Assembly (NCBI RefSeq): GCF_024758505.1 | Contig: NZ_CP077970.1 | Coordinates: 2,914,001 to 2,978,000 of the forward strand | DNA from: Bradyrhizobium arachidis | GTDB lineage: Bacteria; Pseudomonadota; Alphaproteobacteria; Rhizobiales; Xanthobacteraceae | Direction: 5' to 3' | Length of the DNA: 64,000 nt | Shown: in pieces, positions 53,638-62,212 of the stretch | Position numbering within the stretch: position 1 is the first letter of the stretch | How the letters are laid out: each line of letters begins with the position of its first letter | The notes under the pieces: generated by a model | Told to the model about the DNA's origin: nothing | Database searches by the model: none | What the model saw: the letters and a program-made list of their open reading frames with translations, nothing else | Position numbers and translations under genes: made by a program

Positions 53638-54732
53638 ATGAAGTCTTCCGAAGTCAGGCTCGATCGCCTCAGCAAGAACTACACCCGCATGGTCGCGGTC
53701 GACGAGGTGTCGCTCGCGATCGAGCCGGGTCACATGGTCGCGCTGCTCGGTCCGAGCGGATGCGGCAAGACGACATGCCTCCGCATGATCGCGGGGCTGA
53801 TCCGTCCGACATCCGGCGATGTCTTCGTGAACGACAAGAGGATGACCGACGTTCCGGTACATCGGCGCAACGTCGGGATGCTGTTCCAGAACTACGCGCT
53901 GTTTCCTCATCTGACCGTCGAGGAGAACATCGCATTTGGCCTCGAGATGCGCGGGATAGCCAAGGCGGATGCGGCAAGGAAGGTGAGCGAAGCCCTCAAT
54001 CTCGTCCAGTTGTCCAGCTTCGGAAAGCGCTATCCGTCGCAGCTCTCGGGCGGCCAGCAACAGCGCGTCGCACTGGGGCGGGCCCTGGTGATCGAGCCGG
54101 CGATGCTGCTGCTCGACGAGCCGCTGGGAGCGCTGGACAAGGGACTCCGCGAAAGCATGCAGGTCGAGCTGCGCGCCCTTCAGCGCAGGCTCGGCCTGAC
54201 CACCATCATGGTGACCCACGATCAGGACGAAGCCCTGACCATGGCGGACAAGATCGTGGTGATGCGCGATGGCAAGCTCGAGCAGGTCGGCTCGGCCACT
54301 GAGATCTACCAGCGGCCGGCCTCGAAGTTCGTTGCGCAGTTCATCGGTGCCTCAAATCTGTTCGAGGGCCCCGTCGAGCAGCGCAACGGCAGCGGAGCGG
54401 TCATTCGTGTCTCGCCCGAGTTGAGCCTTCAGGTTGACCGGATACCGCCGTCGGCGAACGACGTGATGGTCTCGATCAGGCCCGAGGCGATCGTGGTCGA
54501 GAGGGCCGGGCAGAATCCGGCGGCCCAACGCGCGAACAGCGTGATGGCGCGCGTCGACCAGGCGATCTATCGCGGATTCGTCAGCCACTACTACCTCAAG
54601 ACGCCGAGTGGCGGACAGATCATCGTGTTCGAGCAAAATCAATCGCAGCACGCGGGACTTCGATACGCGGTGGGCGAGGAGGTCATCGCGCGGTGGGAGT
54701 CTCCCAGCAATCACGTTATCGCTCGTCATTGA
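53638..54732 (+). CDS. Polyamine-type ABC transporter ATPase (PotA-like)
   Basis: A 364-residue ATPase. Walker A GPSGCGKTT near residue 39, FQNYALFPHLTVEENI, signature LSGGQQQRVALGRAL near residue 136, Walker B MLLLDEPLGALDKGLRE, switch His in VTHDQDEAL, and a C-terminal TOBE domain (VSIRPEAIVVE). It starts 10 bp after the binding protein gene. A frame extending upstream into that gene is not supported. Confidence 0.9.
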   Translation: MKSSEVRLDRLSKNYTRMVAVDEVSLAIEPGHMVALLGPSGCGKTTCLRMIAGLIRPTSGDVFVNDKRMTDVPVHRRNVGMLFQNYALFPHLTVEENIAFGLEMRGIAKADAARKVSEALNLVQLSSFGKRYPSQLSGGQQQRVALGRALVIEPAMLLLDEPLGALDKGLRESMQVELRALQRRLGLTTIMVTHDQDEALTMADKIVVMRDGKLEQVGSATEIYQRPASKFVAQFIGASNLFEGPVEQRNGSGAVIRVSPELSLQVDRIPPSANDVMVSIRPEAIVVERAGQNPAAQRANSVMARVDQAIYRGFVSHYYLKTPSGGQIIVFEQNQSQHAGLRYAVGEEVIARWESPSNHVIARH

Positions 54733-54867
54733 AATGCGAGCCGCGTAACTCATGGGAAGCGATCGACATCGCTTATACCCGCAGATGAACATCGTCTTGG
54801 ATCGAGCTCGGCTGTTTGGCTAGCTTTGGGCGGCGGCCGCGTCGTGACCTGCACGTCGAATTGCGAG

Positions 54868-55569
54868 ATGTCCTTGTCGATCAATCACCCCGCTGCACCC
54901 TTTGTCGGCGCGATAGAGAAAAGCCCGAAGATCAGCCTGATCGGCACGCTGGCGATGCTGATCGAGGCGCCGGGCGACTTTGATCTGGTTCAGCAGGGAC
55001 GCGTCTGGGCTCTGGCCGATGTGCTGTCGTCCTGGCCGAATGTCGAGGAAGCTGTCATTGGCGTCACCAATGTGATGCTGGTCTTCGAGCAGCCGCCCGA
55101 CGATATCGGAGTGGTCAGCGCTTCGATCGTCGAGTTGTGGCATCGCCTGCCGAGCCGCAAGGCGGACGGCAAGATGATCGAGATTCCCGTCGTCTACGGT
55201 GGCGAGCACGGGTTCGATTTGCCTGCGGTCGCTACGCGCGTGGGATTGTCCGAACGCGACGTGATCAGGATTCACAGCGACGGCGAATATACGGTCTGCG
55301 CGGTCGCGAGCTCGCCGGGGTTCGGCTACCTCCATGGTCTCGATCCGCGCATCTACATGCCCCGAAAGTCCGTACCCTCGCTGAACATGATTGCGGGATC
55401 GGTCACCATTGGCGGGATGCAGACCGGTGTCGCGGTCCTGACCAGTCCGAACGGGTGGAATGCGATCGGCTGGGCCTCGGTTACGTCGTTCGATCCGCAA
55501 CGAGCACAGCCGTCTCTCATGCTGCCGGGTGACCGTGTCAGGTTCAGGATCGATCGGATCGAGCTGTGA
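54868..55569 (+). CDS. pxpB: 5-oxoprolinase subunit B (KipI/AHS1 family)
   Basis: A 233-residue subunit of the PxpABC 5-oxoprolinase. The family blocks are present: IEIPVVYGGEHGFDL near residue 105, then SPGFGYLHGLDPRIYMPRKSVPSLNMIAGSVTIGGMQTGV near residue 150 and NGWNAIGWAS near residue 195. I start it at MSLSINH; an upstream TTG is weaker. It overlaps pxpC by 4 bp. A second pxpB lies at 58738. Confidence 0.88.
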   Translation: MSLSINHPAAPFVGAIEKSPKISLIGTLAMLIEAPGDFDLVQQGRVWALADVLSSWPNVEEAVIGVTNVMLVFEQPPDDIGVVSASIVELWHRLPSRKADGKMIEIPVVYGGEHGFDLPAVATRVGLSERDVIRIHSDGEYTVCAVASSPGFGYLHGLDPRIYMPRKSVPSLNMIAGSVTIGGMQTGVAVLTSPNGWNAIGWASVTSFDPQRAQPSLMLPGDRVRFRIDRIEL

Positions 55570-56543
55570 TCGAGATCCTGACCAGCCACGCGTTCAATAC
55601 CGTTCAGGATCATGGCCGACGTGGCGCGCGTCACCTCGGTGTGAGCATGTCCGGTGCCATGGATCCCGTCGCGCTCGAAGCCGGCAATGCGCTGCTCGCG
55701 AACGATCGCGATGCCGCCGGCATCGAAATCCAGACGTTTCCCTTCCGCCTGCGCTTTTTGTCCGACACCGCGTTCGCGCTCACAGGCGCCGATCACGAGT
55801 CGACACTGGCGGGATCATCCGTTCGGCCGTGGTGGTGCACACGGGCGAAGGCGGGCGACATTCTCGCGATCGAGACTCCCCGGCGCGGTGCGCGCGTCTA
55901 CGCGACGTTCGGCGGCGGCATCGATGTTCCGCGCGTGCTTGGCTCGCGCAGTACGCATCTGCGCGCCGGCTTCGGTGGGTTCGATGGACGTACCTTGCAG
56001 GCGGGCGATGTCGTGCCGATCGGGAGCACGCAGGGCAAGAGCGACGGGCGCTTCGACTTCGGCGTCGCGCCGCCGGATGTCGCGATCGCGGGCGCTGCTT
56101 CAGCGGAAGACCGTGTGCTGCGGATACGCGTGATGCGGGCCGGCGAGTATGATCTGTTTTCGGAGGCGATGCAGACAACGTTCTGGTCCACCACATGGAA
56201 GATCAGTGCCCGGAGCGATCGGGGCGGCTACCGCCTCACCGGCGGCAACCTGACATTGGACGCACCGGTCGAGATGCGCTCGCATGGCGTCGTGGCCGGC
56301 GTCGTGCAGGTGCCGCCGGCCGGCGAGCCGATCATCCAGATGAGCGATGCCAATACGGCAGGCGGTTATCCGAAGATGGCCGCCGTGATCGAGGCCGATC
56401 TCTGGCGCCTCGGTCAGGCGCCGCCGGGGTCATTCATCGCCTTCAGCGAGGTGAGCTACCAGGCCGCGGTCGCGGCCATGGCTCCCGTCAACGACTATCT
56501 CGCGAAGTTGCGAGCGACCGCGGACCTCTATCGAGCGCTTTGA
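55566..56543 (+). CDS. pxpC: 5-oxoprolinase subunit C (KipA/AHS2 family)
   Basis: A 325-residue KipA-family protein. Diagnostic blocks: VQDHGRRGARHLGVSMSGAMDPVALEAGNALLAND near residue 13, TFGGGIDVPRVLGSRSTHLRAGFGGFDGRTLQAGD near residue 118, and the C-terminal GGYPKMAAVIEADLWRLGQAPPG near residue 265. It starts at GTG overlapping the stop of pxpB. It pairs with PxpB in the complex that opens 5-oxoproline with ATP. Confidence 0.9.
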   Translation: MIEILTSHAFNTVQDHGRRGARHLGVSMSGAMDPVALEAGNALLANDRDAAGIEIQTFPFRLRFLSDTAFALTGADHESTLAGSSVRPWWCTRAKAGDILAIETPRRGARVYATFGGGIDVPRVLGSRSTHLRAGFGGFDGRTLQAGDVVPIGSTQGKSDGRFDFGVAPPDVAIAGAASAEDRVLRIRVMRAGEYDLFSEAMQTTFWSTTWKISARSDRGGYRLTGGNLTLDAPVEMRSHGVVAGVVQVPPAGEPIIQMSDANTAGGYPKMAAVIEADLWRLGQAPPGSFIAFSEVSYQAAVAAMAPVNDYLAKLRATADLYRAL

Positions 56544-56578
56544 GTGGACGTGAACAAGAACAAGAGCAGGGTGCGAAC

Positions 56579-57346
56579 ATGAAAATCGGCATCAATTCAG
56601 ACATGGGCGAAGGTTTTGGCAATTATCGCATCTGCGATGACGAGGCGCTGATGAGTATCATCTCGTCCGCCAACGTGGCGTGCGGCTTCCATGCCGGTGA
56701 TCCCATCATCATGGATCGTATGGTCCGCTTGGCGAAGCAGAAGGGAGTCGAGGTCGGCGCCCATCCGGGCCTGCCCGATCTGCTCGGATTTGGCCGCCGC
56801 GTGATCCAGATGGATGCCGCCGAACTCGAGAAGCACATGGTCTATCAGATCGGCGCCTTGCAGGCGATCGCGGCCAATGCCGGCCACCGCGTGACCCATG
56901 TCAGCTTCCATGCCGCGATGGGCAATATGGTGAATGCGGATCCCGACATGGCCGACGTCGTCGCCCGCGCCATTGCGACCATCAATCGCGATTTCATTGT
57001 TTTCTCGCAGCCCGACGCCGAGATCGTGCGCGCCGCGCGCAAGGTCGGCCTGCGCGTCCTGACGCTGTTCCTGGCCGATCGTGCCTATGACGAGAACGCC
57101 CATCTGGTGTCCCGTAAGCTTCCGAACTCCGTCATTACCTCTTCGGAGGCCGTGGCCGAGCGGGTCAAGCGCTTTCTGGACAGCGGAACGGTGAAGACCA
57201 TCGAGGGCAAATCGATCAAGGTCGAGGCACGCTCCATCCTGATCCACAGCGACACGCCTGGATCGGTCAATCTCGCCGGCACGGTGCGCCGCGTGATCGA
57301 GCAGGGCGGCGGCGAAGTCACGCCCGCAACCGTTTTGCTCAATTGA
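56579..57346 (+). CDS. pxpA: 5-oxoprolinase subunit A (LamB/YcsF family)
   Basis: A 255-residue PxpA. Diagnostic blocks: INSDMGEGFGNYRICDDEALM at the start, ANVACGFHAGDPIIMDRMVRLAKQKGVEVGAHPGLPDLLGFGRR near residue 36, RVTHVSFHAAMGNMVNADPDMA near residue 105, and IEVLVHSDTPGS-like ILIHSDTPGSVNLA near residue 220. Together with PxpB and PxpC upstream it completes a 5-oxoprolinase. Its 3' end overlaps the last 8 bases of the convergent carrier-like gene. Confidence 0.92.
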   Translation: MKIGINSDMGEGFGNYRICDDEALMSIISSANVACGFHAGDPIIMDRMVRLAKQKGVEVGAHPGLPDLLGFGRRVIQMDAAELEKHMVYQIGALQAIAANAGHRVTHVSFHAAMGNMVNADPDMADVVARAIATINRDFIVFSQPDAEIVRAARKVGLRVLTLFLADRAYDENAHLVSRKLPNSVITSSEAVAERVKRFLDSGTVKTIEGKSIKVEARSILIHSDTPGSVNLAGTVRRVIEQGGGEVTPATVLLN

Positions 57347-57773
57347 TCGGGCTGCTCTCGGCCTGCGGGCGGATGCGCACAATCGGTGTGCCGTAGCCGA
57401 CGGTGGCGCCGGTCTCCGCGATCACGGCATCGACGGTGCCGGCAGCCGGCGCAACGATGGGTGCATACAATAATCCAATCTGGACCAGGCCGACGATCGC
57501 GCCGGCCTCGACGCGCTGGCCGGGCGCGACGAACGGCTGGTCCCGCCAGGGATGAGCCGCAAGGAAATGTCCTGCAACATCGGCTTTCGCAACGACGGCG
57601 TGATCTCTGGGAGGGGCGGTCGCGGCGGCAAGCGTTGCAGATGCAGCCATTCGGGCGCCCCTGTCCACGACGAGCTTCAGGGACAGTCCCGGCTCCTCGA
57701 TCTCGATCGCGTCGACGCCGGACCTTTCGAGGATCTGCGCCAGACGCGTGATATCGGTCATCTCTATCGGCAT
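57339..57773 (-). CDS. Biotin-carrier-like protein lacking the biotin lysine
   Basis: A 144-residue protein with the layout of acetyl-CoA carboxylase carrier protein: an N-terminal 35 residues like AccB (DITRLAQILERSGVDAIEIEEPGLSLKLV), a linker rich in Ala and Pro, and a biotinyl-type domain FVAPGQRVEAGAIVGLVQIG onward with GTVDAVIAETGATVGYGTPIVRI. The motif EAMK that takes biotin is absent: aligned to the true carrier at 60752, Glu-Ala-Met-Lys becomes Gln98-Ile-Gly-Leu101. It overlaps pxpC (57764) by 10 bp and lies at the end of the accBC-pxpBC operon. The fold is kept but biotinylation at that site cannot occur, so it may be structural or regulatory. Confidence 0.8.
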   Translation of the reverse strand: MPIEMTDITRLAQILERSGVDAIEIEEPGLSLKLVVDRGARMAASATLAAATAPPRDHAVVAKADVAGHFLAAHPWRDQPFVAPGQRVEAGAIVGLVQIGLLYAPIVAPAAGTVDAVIAETGATVGYGTPIVRIRPQAESSPIN

Positions 57774-58741
57774 GTTCGGATCTCCTCGACAAGACGCACG
57801 TTGGTCCTTAGCCGATCGAGATAGGCCGACATCTCGTCCTCGGCTGCAAGCGCATCGGCGTAGGCGGTTTGCTCGAACCGCAGCTTTCCGCCGAGCCGCG
57901 CCTGCCCGACGCGCCACAGGTCGGCCCGGATCACGGTCGCGATCTTCGGATAGCCGCCGGACGTCTGCGCGTCGCGCATCTGGATGATGGGCTGTCCATT
58001 CGGCGGGATCTGGATGACGCCGGGGACGATGCCGTGCGAGCGCTTCTCGATCGGCGCCTTCGGCTTCACGGCGGGGCCTTGCAGGCGGTAGCCATAGCGG
58101 TTGCTTTGCGGCGTGATCTTCCACCTGCTGGACCAGAACAGCGCCTGCGTGGCGGCATCGAACCCGTCATATTCGCCGGCGATTACGACCCTCACGATGG
58201 TCTCGTCCGCGGTAGCGTTCGACCGCGCCAGGGTGATCTCGGCCGGTTCGACTCCGAGTTCGCCGATGGTCGCGGTAGACGCGGCGCAGGGCAGGATGTC
58301 GCCGGGCTGGAGCGGCCGTCCGTGCAAGCCGCCGAATTCGCCGCGAAACTGCGTGCTGCGCGAGCCCAGCACCATGGGCACGTCGATGCCGCCGCCGACG
58401 GTCAGATAGCTTCGTGCGCCGTGGGACATCGCCCTGATGTTCAAGATATCTCCCGCGCGGGCGTGCAACCGCCACCATGGCGGGATTGCGCGTCCTGCGA
58501 TCTCGGCCTCGATACCGGCGCCGGTGAGCGCAAAGGCCATGTCGCGACCGAACCGGAGGCGGAACGGCATCATCGGGATTTCGACGCCGGCGGCGTTCTC
58601 GTTGTTGCCGAGAACGATGTTGCCGGCGCGCAGGGCGACGTCGTCCATCGCACCCGACGTGCCGACCCCGGAGCGATACTGGTCGAAGCGGCCGAGATCC
58701 TGGACGCTGGCGGGACCTGTGACTGACAGGATCTCGATCAC
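57764..58741 (-). CDS. pxpC: Second KipA/AHS2 (PxpC-like) subunit
   Basis: A 325-residue KipA-family protein, paralogous to that at 55566: VQDLGRFDQYRSGVGTSGAMDDVALRAGNIVLGNNENAAGVE near residue 12, TVGGGIDVPMVLGSRSTQFRGEFGGLHGRPLQPGD near residue 118 and GGYPKIATVIRADLWRVGQARLGG near residue 262. It starts at GTG overlapping the stop of the PxpB-like gene. Found with biotin carboxylase and carrier genes, so it may serve as the carboxyltransferase half of a split urea-carboxylase-type enzyme rather than in 5-oxoprolinase. Confidence 0.88.
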   Translation of the reverse strand: MIEILSVTGPASVQDLGRFDQYRSGVGTSGAMDDVALRAGNIVLGNNENAAGVEIPMMPFRLRFGRDMAFALTGAGIEAEIAGRAIPPWWRLHARAGDILNIRAMSHGARSYLTVGGGIDVPMVLGSRSTQFRGEFGGLHGRPLQPGDILPCAASTATIGELGVEPAEITLARSNATADETIVRVVIAGEYDGFDAATQALFWSSRWKITPQSNRYGYRLQGPAVKPKAPIEKRSHGIVPGVIQIPPNGQPIIQMRDAQTSGGYPKIATVIRADLWRVGQARLGGKLRFEQTAYADALAAEDEMSAYLDRLRTNVRLVEEIRTCR

Positions 58742-59400
58742 CGGATCACCCGTTCGATCTCGAAACGGATCGTATCGCCCGGCGCGAGCGCGGCCGGCGT
58801 GGGCCAGGACGGGTCGAAGAACGTCCAGCTCGTATGTCCGATGGCGTGCCAGCCGCTGGGGCCGGGCGAGGCGGAGACGCCGGTCTGCGATCCGCCGATC
58901 GACACTGAGCCGCCCGCGGAGCGCTGCAACGGCGTCTGGCGCCGCGGCATGGTGATGCGCGGGTCCATGCCGCCGAGGTAGCAGTAGCCGGGATGGCTCC
59001 CGAGCGCGAACACGGTGTAGAGCGGCGCGGCGTGGATCGACACCACGTCGTCGACGGACAGGCCGCAATGATCGGCGACCGACTGAAGCGACGATCCAAT
59101 CTCGCCGCCGTAGGTGACGGGCAGCCTGATTTCGCGGCCACCGATCGCAAGGCTTTCCGCCTCGTCCCAGCCGTCGTTGAGGGCGGCGACCAGGGTGTCC
59201 AGCTCGCGGGGAGGCGTCTCGAAGGTCAGCATCAAATTGGTGATGCCGGGGATGGCCTCGCGAATATCAGGCCATTTCGATGCGGTGGCCGCCAACGCCC
59301 AGATGCGCCGCTGATGCGGCAGGTCGAACGCGCCTGGCGCCTCGAACAGGAGGGCTGATGTCCCGAGCAGGCTGATCCGCGGCCGGTCCGGCGCCGTCAT
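58738..59400 (-). CDS. pxpB: Second KipI/AHS1 (PxpB-like) subunit
   Basis: A 220-residue KipI-family protein, with [25 protein letters not shown] near residue 92, [41 protein letters not shown] near residue 138 and [15 protein letters not shown] near residue 180. The start overlaps the stop of the biotin carboxylase gene (59397) by 4 bp, so the four genes accB, accC, pxpB, pxpC are coupled. Confidence 0.88.
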   Translation of the reverse strand: MTAPDRPRISLLGTSALLFEAPGAFDLPHQRRIWALAATASKWPDIREAIPGITNLMLTFETPPRELDTLVAALNDGWDEAESLAIGGREIRLPVTYGGEIGSSLQSVADHCGLSVDDVVSIHAAPLYTVFALGSHPGYCYLGGMDPRITMPRRQTPLQRSAGGSVSIGGSQTGVSASPGPSGWHAIGHTSWTFFDPSWPTPAALAPGDTIRFEIERVIR

Positions 59401-60752
59401 TGCGCGGCCACCCCCGCATTCATCCAGTGTTCGAGATGATGGATGTCGTAGCCGCCGCGGCAGAACGTCGGATCTGCCAGGATCGCCTGATGCAGCGGCA
59501 CATTGGTTCGGACGCCTTCGGCACGCAATTCGGACAAGGCAACGCGTGCGCGGGCCAGAGCCTCGTCGCGGGTGCCGCCATAGGCGATGAGCTTGCCGAT
59601 CAGTGAGTCATAGTGACGGGGAATGTTCGCGCCGGCAGTGATATGCGAATCGACGCGGATGCCGATACCACCCGGCAGGTCCCAGCGCGTCACGGTGCCG
59701 GGAGAGGGCGCGAAGCTGGTGGGGTCTTCGGCGTTGATGCGGAACTCGACCGCATGGCCGACACGCGCAATGTCGCCTTGCGCGATCCCCAGCGCATCGC
59801 CCCGGGCGATGCAAATCTGTTCCTTGACGATGTCGATCCCCGTCGTCATCTCGGTGACGGGATGCTCCACCTGGACGCGCGTGTTCATCTCGATGAAGAA
59901 GAATTGCCCGTCCTCGTAGAGGAATTCGAAGGTGCCGGCGCCGCGATAGCCGATCCGCCGGCAGGCTTCGACGCAGCTTGCGCCCACCCGCTCGATCAGC
60001 GCGCGGTCGATGCCGGGCGCGGGAGCTTCCTCGACGACCTTCTGGTTCCTGCGCTGGAGCGAGCAGTCGCGGTCGCCGAGCCAGAGATGATTGTCGTGCT
60101 GATCGCACAGCACCTGAATCTCGATATGGCGGGGCTTTTCGAGGAATTTCTCGATGTAGACCGCAGCGTTCCTGAAGGCCTTGCTCGCTTCCGCGCGGGT
60201 CAGCGCAAGCGCCTCGTCCAGTGCGCCTTCGTTGCGCACGATCCGCATGCCGCGCCCGCCGCCGCCACCGGCGGCCTTGATGATAACAGGATATCCGATG
60301 TCTCGCGCGATCGTGCGCACTTCCGCCGGATCATCCGGCAGGGCGCTGTCCGGCCCGGGCACGCAGGGCACGCCTGCCATCCGCATCGCGCGTTTGGCCG
60401 CGACCTTGTCGCCCATGGTCCGGATACACTCCGCGGGAGGGCCGATGAAGGTGAGACCGGCGCCTGCGACCCGTTCGGCGAACTCTGCACTCTCCGAGAG
60501 AAACCCGTAACCCGGGTGGATCGCCTGGGCGCCGCTGACCTCGGCCGCGAGCAGGATCGCCGCCACGTTGAGATAGGTGCTGCTCGCCGGCGCCGGCCCG
60601 ATGCAGAGCGCCTGATCGGCAAGCGCGACATAGCGCGCCTCGTTATCCGCCTCCGAGTGAATGACGACCGTCTTGAGACCCATGGCCCGACAGGCGCGCT
60701 GGATGCGAAGCGCGATCTCGCCGCGGTTGGCGATCAGGACCTTGTCGAACAT
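59397..60752 (-). CDS. accC: Biotin carboxylase subunit (AccC-like)
   Basis: A 451-residue ATP-grasp biotin carboxylase. Motifs: [36 protein letters not shown] at the start, [19 protein letters not shown] near residue 115, the glycine-rich ATP loop [23 protein letters not shown] near residue 160, [56 protein letters not shown] near residue 275, and [16 protein letters not shown]. Full length, all catalytic blocks present. It is a second AccC-type gene with pxp partners, not the acetyl-CoA carboxylase locus. It overlaps accB by 1 bp. Confidence 0.92.
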   Translation of the reverse strand: MFDKVLIANRGEIALRIQRACRAMGLKTVVIHSEADNEARYVALADQALCIGPAPASSTYLNVAAILLAAEVSGAQAIHPGYGFLSESAEFAERVAGAGLTFIGPPAECIRTMGDKVAAKRAMRMAGVPCVPGPDSALPDDPAEVRTIARDIGYPVIIKAAGGGGGRGMRIVRNEGALDEALALTRAEASKAFRNAAVYIEKFLEKPRHIEIQVLCDQHDNHLWLGDRDCSLQRRNQKVVEEAPAPGIDRALIERVGASCVEACRRIGYRGAGTFEFLYEDGQFFFIEMNTRVQVEHPVTEMTTGIDIVKEQICIARGDALGIAQGDIARVGHAVEFRINAEDPTSFAPSPGTVTRWDLPGGIGIRVDSHITAGANIPRHYDSLIGKLIAYGGTRDEALARARVALSELRAEGVRTNVPLHQAILADPTFCRGGYDIHHLEHWMNAGVAAQ

Positions 60753-61273
60753 CAGGATGATCCCGCAGGACCGATCCGGAACAGGGCTTGCCCCGCTTCG
60801 ATCTCGTCACCGTTCTCCGCGAGGACTGCAAGCACGACACCCGGCACCTCGGCGGCGATATCGATGAAGGTCTTCATCGCCTCGATGATGCATATCTTCT
60901 GCCCGGCCTCGATCCTCGCGCCGACCTCGACCAGCGGCGGCTCGTCCGGCGCCGCAGACCGGTAGAAAACGCCATGCATCGGCGCGGGCACGACAACGTC
61001 CGCGGTGGCCGAGGCGGTCGCTTCGTGAGCGGGCCTCTCCTGGCGATCGGGGGCGGGGGCCTGCGTGCTGTCCCTGCTTGAAGGCTGTGCCGGGACCGGG
61101 GGCGCTGCCGCAGACGCACGCTTGAGGATGCGAATGCGGGTTCCGTCCTGCGTGAGATCCAGCTCCGCGATGGAAGAGCGCGCAACCAGATCCACGAGTT
61201 GTTCGATCTTGGGGAGGTCCACGGTCACGCTCCGCGTTGACGGCCTGTCGGATTCGGGGCGCTCATGCGTCAC
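60752..61273 (-). CDS. accB: Biotin carboxyl carrier protein (AccB-like)
   Basis: A 173-residue carrier. Residues 20 to 52 resemble AccB ([20 protein letters not shown]), a Pro-Ala linker covers residues 55 to 90, and the C-terminal biotinyl domain has the biotin lysine in [18 protein letters not shown] (Lys134). The gene lies between the SDR gene, whose stop overlaps its start by 4 bp, and accC. It can carry carboxybiotin for the split carboxylase of this operon. Confidence 0.9.
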   Translation of the reverse strand: MTHERPESDRPSTRSVTVDLPKIEQLVDLVARSSIAELDLTQDGTRIRILKRASAAAPPVPAQPSSRDSTQAPAPDRQERPAHEATASATADVVVPAPMHGVFYRSAAPDEPPLVEVGARIEAGQKICIIEAMKTFIDIAAEVPGVVLAVLAENGDEIEAGQALFRIGPAGSS

Positions 61274-62028
61274 TCTGCCGGCGGCCGGCTCTTCTGTGCG
61301 AAATTGAGCCCGCCGACGACTTGCTGGGTCGGCAGGACTTCGAGGAAGGCGACATTCATGCGCGCCGGCGATCCAACCGCGAATGCGATCGAATTGGCGA
61401 TGTCCTCGGGCTGGAGTGAATCATAGTCGTCGAAGAAGCGGCGCTTGGCTTCGGCCAGATCACCCAGCAGCCGTCCGAACACCTCCGTCTCGACCCGGGC
61501 CGGCGATATCTCGGTGACGCGAACCCTGGTTCCGTAGAGGTCAACGCGCAATTGCTGCGACAACGAATGAATGCCCGCTTTGGTGGCATGATACACGGTG
61601 TTTCCGCCGCCAAACGCGTAGTGGCCGGCGATGGAGGAGATGTTGACGACATGGCCAAGGTCGCGGCGCGCCATGCCCGGCACGATCAGCCGCGTCAGAT
61701 GCAGCACCGCGCGCAGATTGACGTCGATGAGCGCATCGACATCCTCCGGCGTCGTGTCCAGGATATTGCCGCGCCGGGACTGGCCGGCATTGTTGACCAG
61801 GACGTCGAACTCGGCCGACTTCGCCAGGGCCGCGAGCGCGTCGAGGTCGCTGATATCCACAGCGCAGGCGTGGCATCCGGTCTCCGCGGATAAAGCGCTC
61901 AGGCGAGCGGCGTCGCGTGCCACGGCGTAAACTTGGAGCCCTTCCGCGCTCAGGCGGCGAACCGTCGCAGCCCCGATCCCCGAGGACGCGCCCGTCACCA
62001 GCGCCGTTCGATAGTCCGAAAATCCCAT
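61270..62028 (-). CDS. Short-chain dehydrogenase/reductase (paralogue of 48579 gene)
   Basis: A 252-residue SDR with cofactor motif TGASSGIGAATV near residue 12, NNAGQSRRG near residue 86, Ser in NISSIAGHYAF near residue 130 and VYHATKAGIHSLSQQLR with catalytic Tyr and Lys. The first 25 codons are almost the same at DNA level as in the gene at 48579. First gene of the accB-accC-pxpB-pxpC operon, divergent from the LysR gene at 62213; the intergenic region holds an ATA-N9-TAT site. Confidence 0.88.
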   Translation of the reverse strand: MGFSDYRTALVTGASSGIGAATVRRLSAEGLQVYAVARDAARLSALSAETGCHACAVDISDLDALAALAKSAEFDVLVNNAGQSRRGNILDTTPEDVDALIDVNLRAVLHLTRLIVPGMARRDLGHVVNISSIAGHYAFGGGNTVYHATKAGIHSLSQQLRVDLYGTRVRVTEISPARVETEVFGRLLGDLAEAKRRFFDDYDSLQPEDIANSIAFAVGSPARMNVAFLEVLPTQQVVGGLNFAQKSRPPAE

Positions 62029-62154
62029 CCAAAGGGCTCCTCTGCTACCGTCCGACCTCCAAGGGCGTCGGCTGCGATGCGAGCGGCGGACGTGTTCATA
62101 GCTACCTATAGGCCCTCCGGGTTCCAGATGGTAAGAACGTTTCCTTCTGATCCC

Positions 62155-62169
62155 ATAGCTTCAGCCTAT
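62155..62169. promoter_or_regulatory. LysR-type site C (ATA-N9-TAT)
   Basis: CATA-GCTTCAGCC-TATC keeps the ATA-N9-TAT core of operators A and B, with divergent flanks. It lies 43 bp before the LysR start and 126 bp before the divergent SDR start, the usual place for a LysR autoregulatory site. Confidence 0.45.
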
Positions 62170-62212
62170 CGCTGTTGGATTGCTCTCTGCCTGGATATCC
62201 GGAGGCTCCGTA

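Noticed and set aside
54776..54867. A further ATA-N9-TAT site before pxpB
   Set aside because: TAT and ATC triplets occur nearby, but no arrangement keeps the exact core and spacing.
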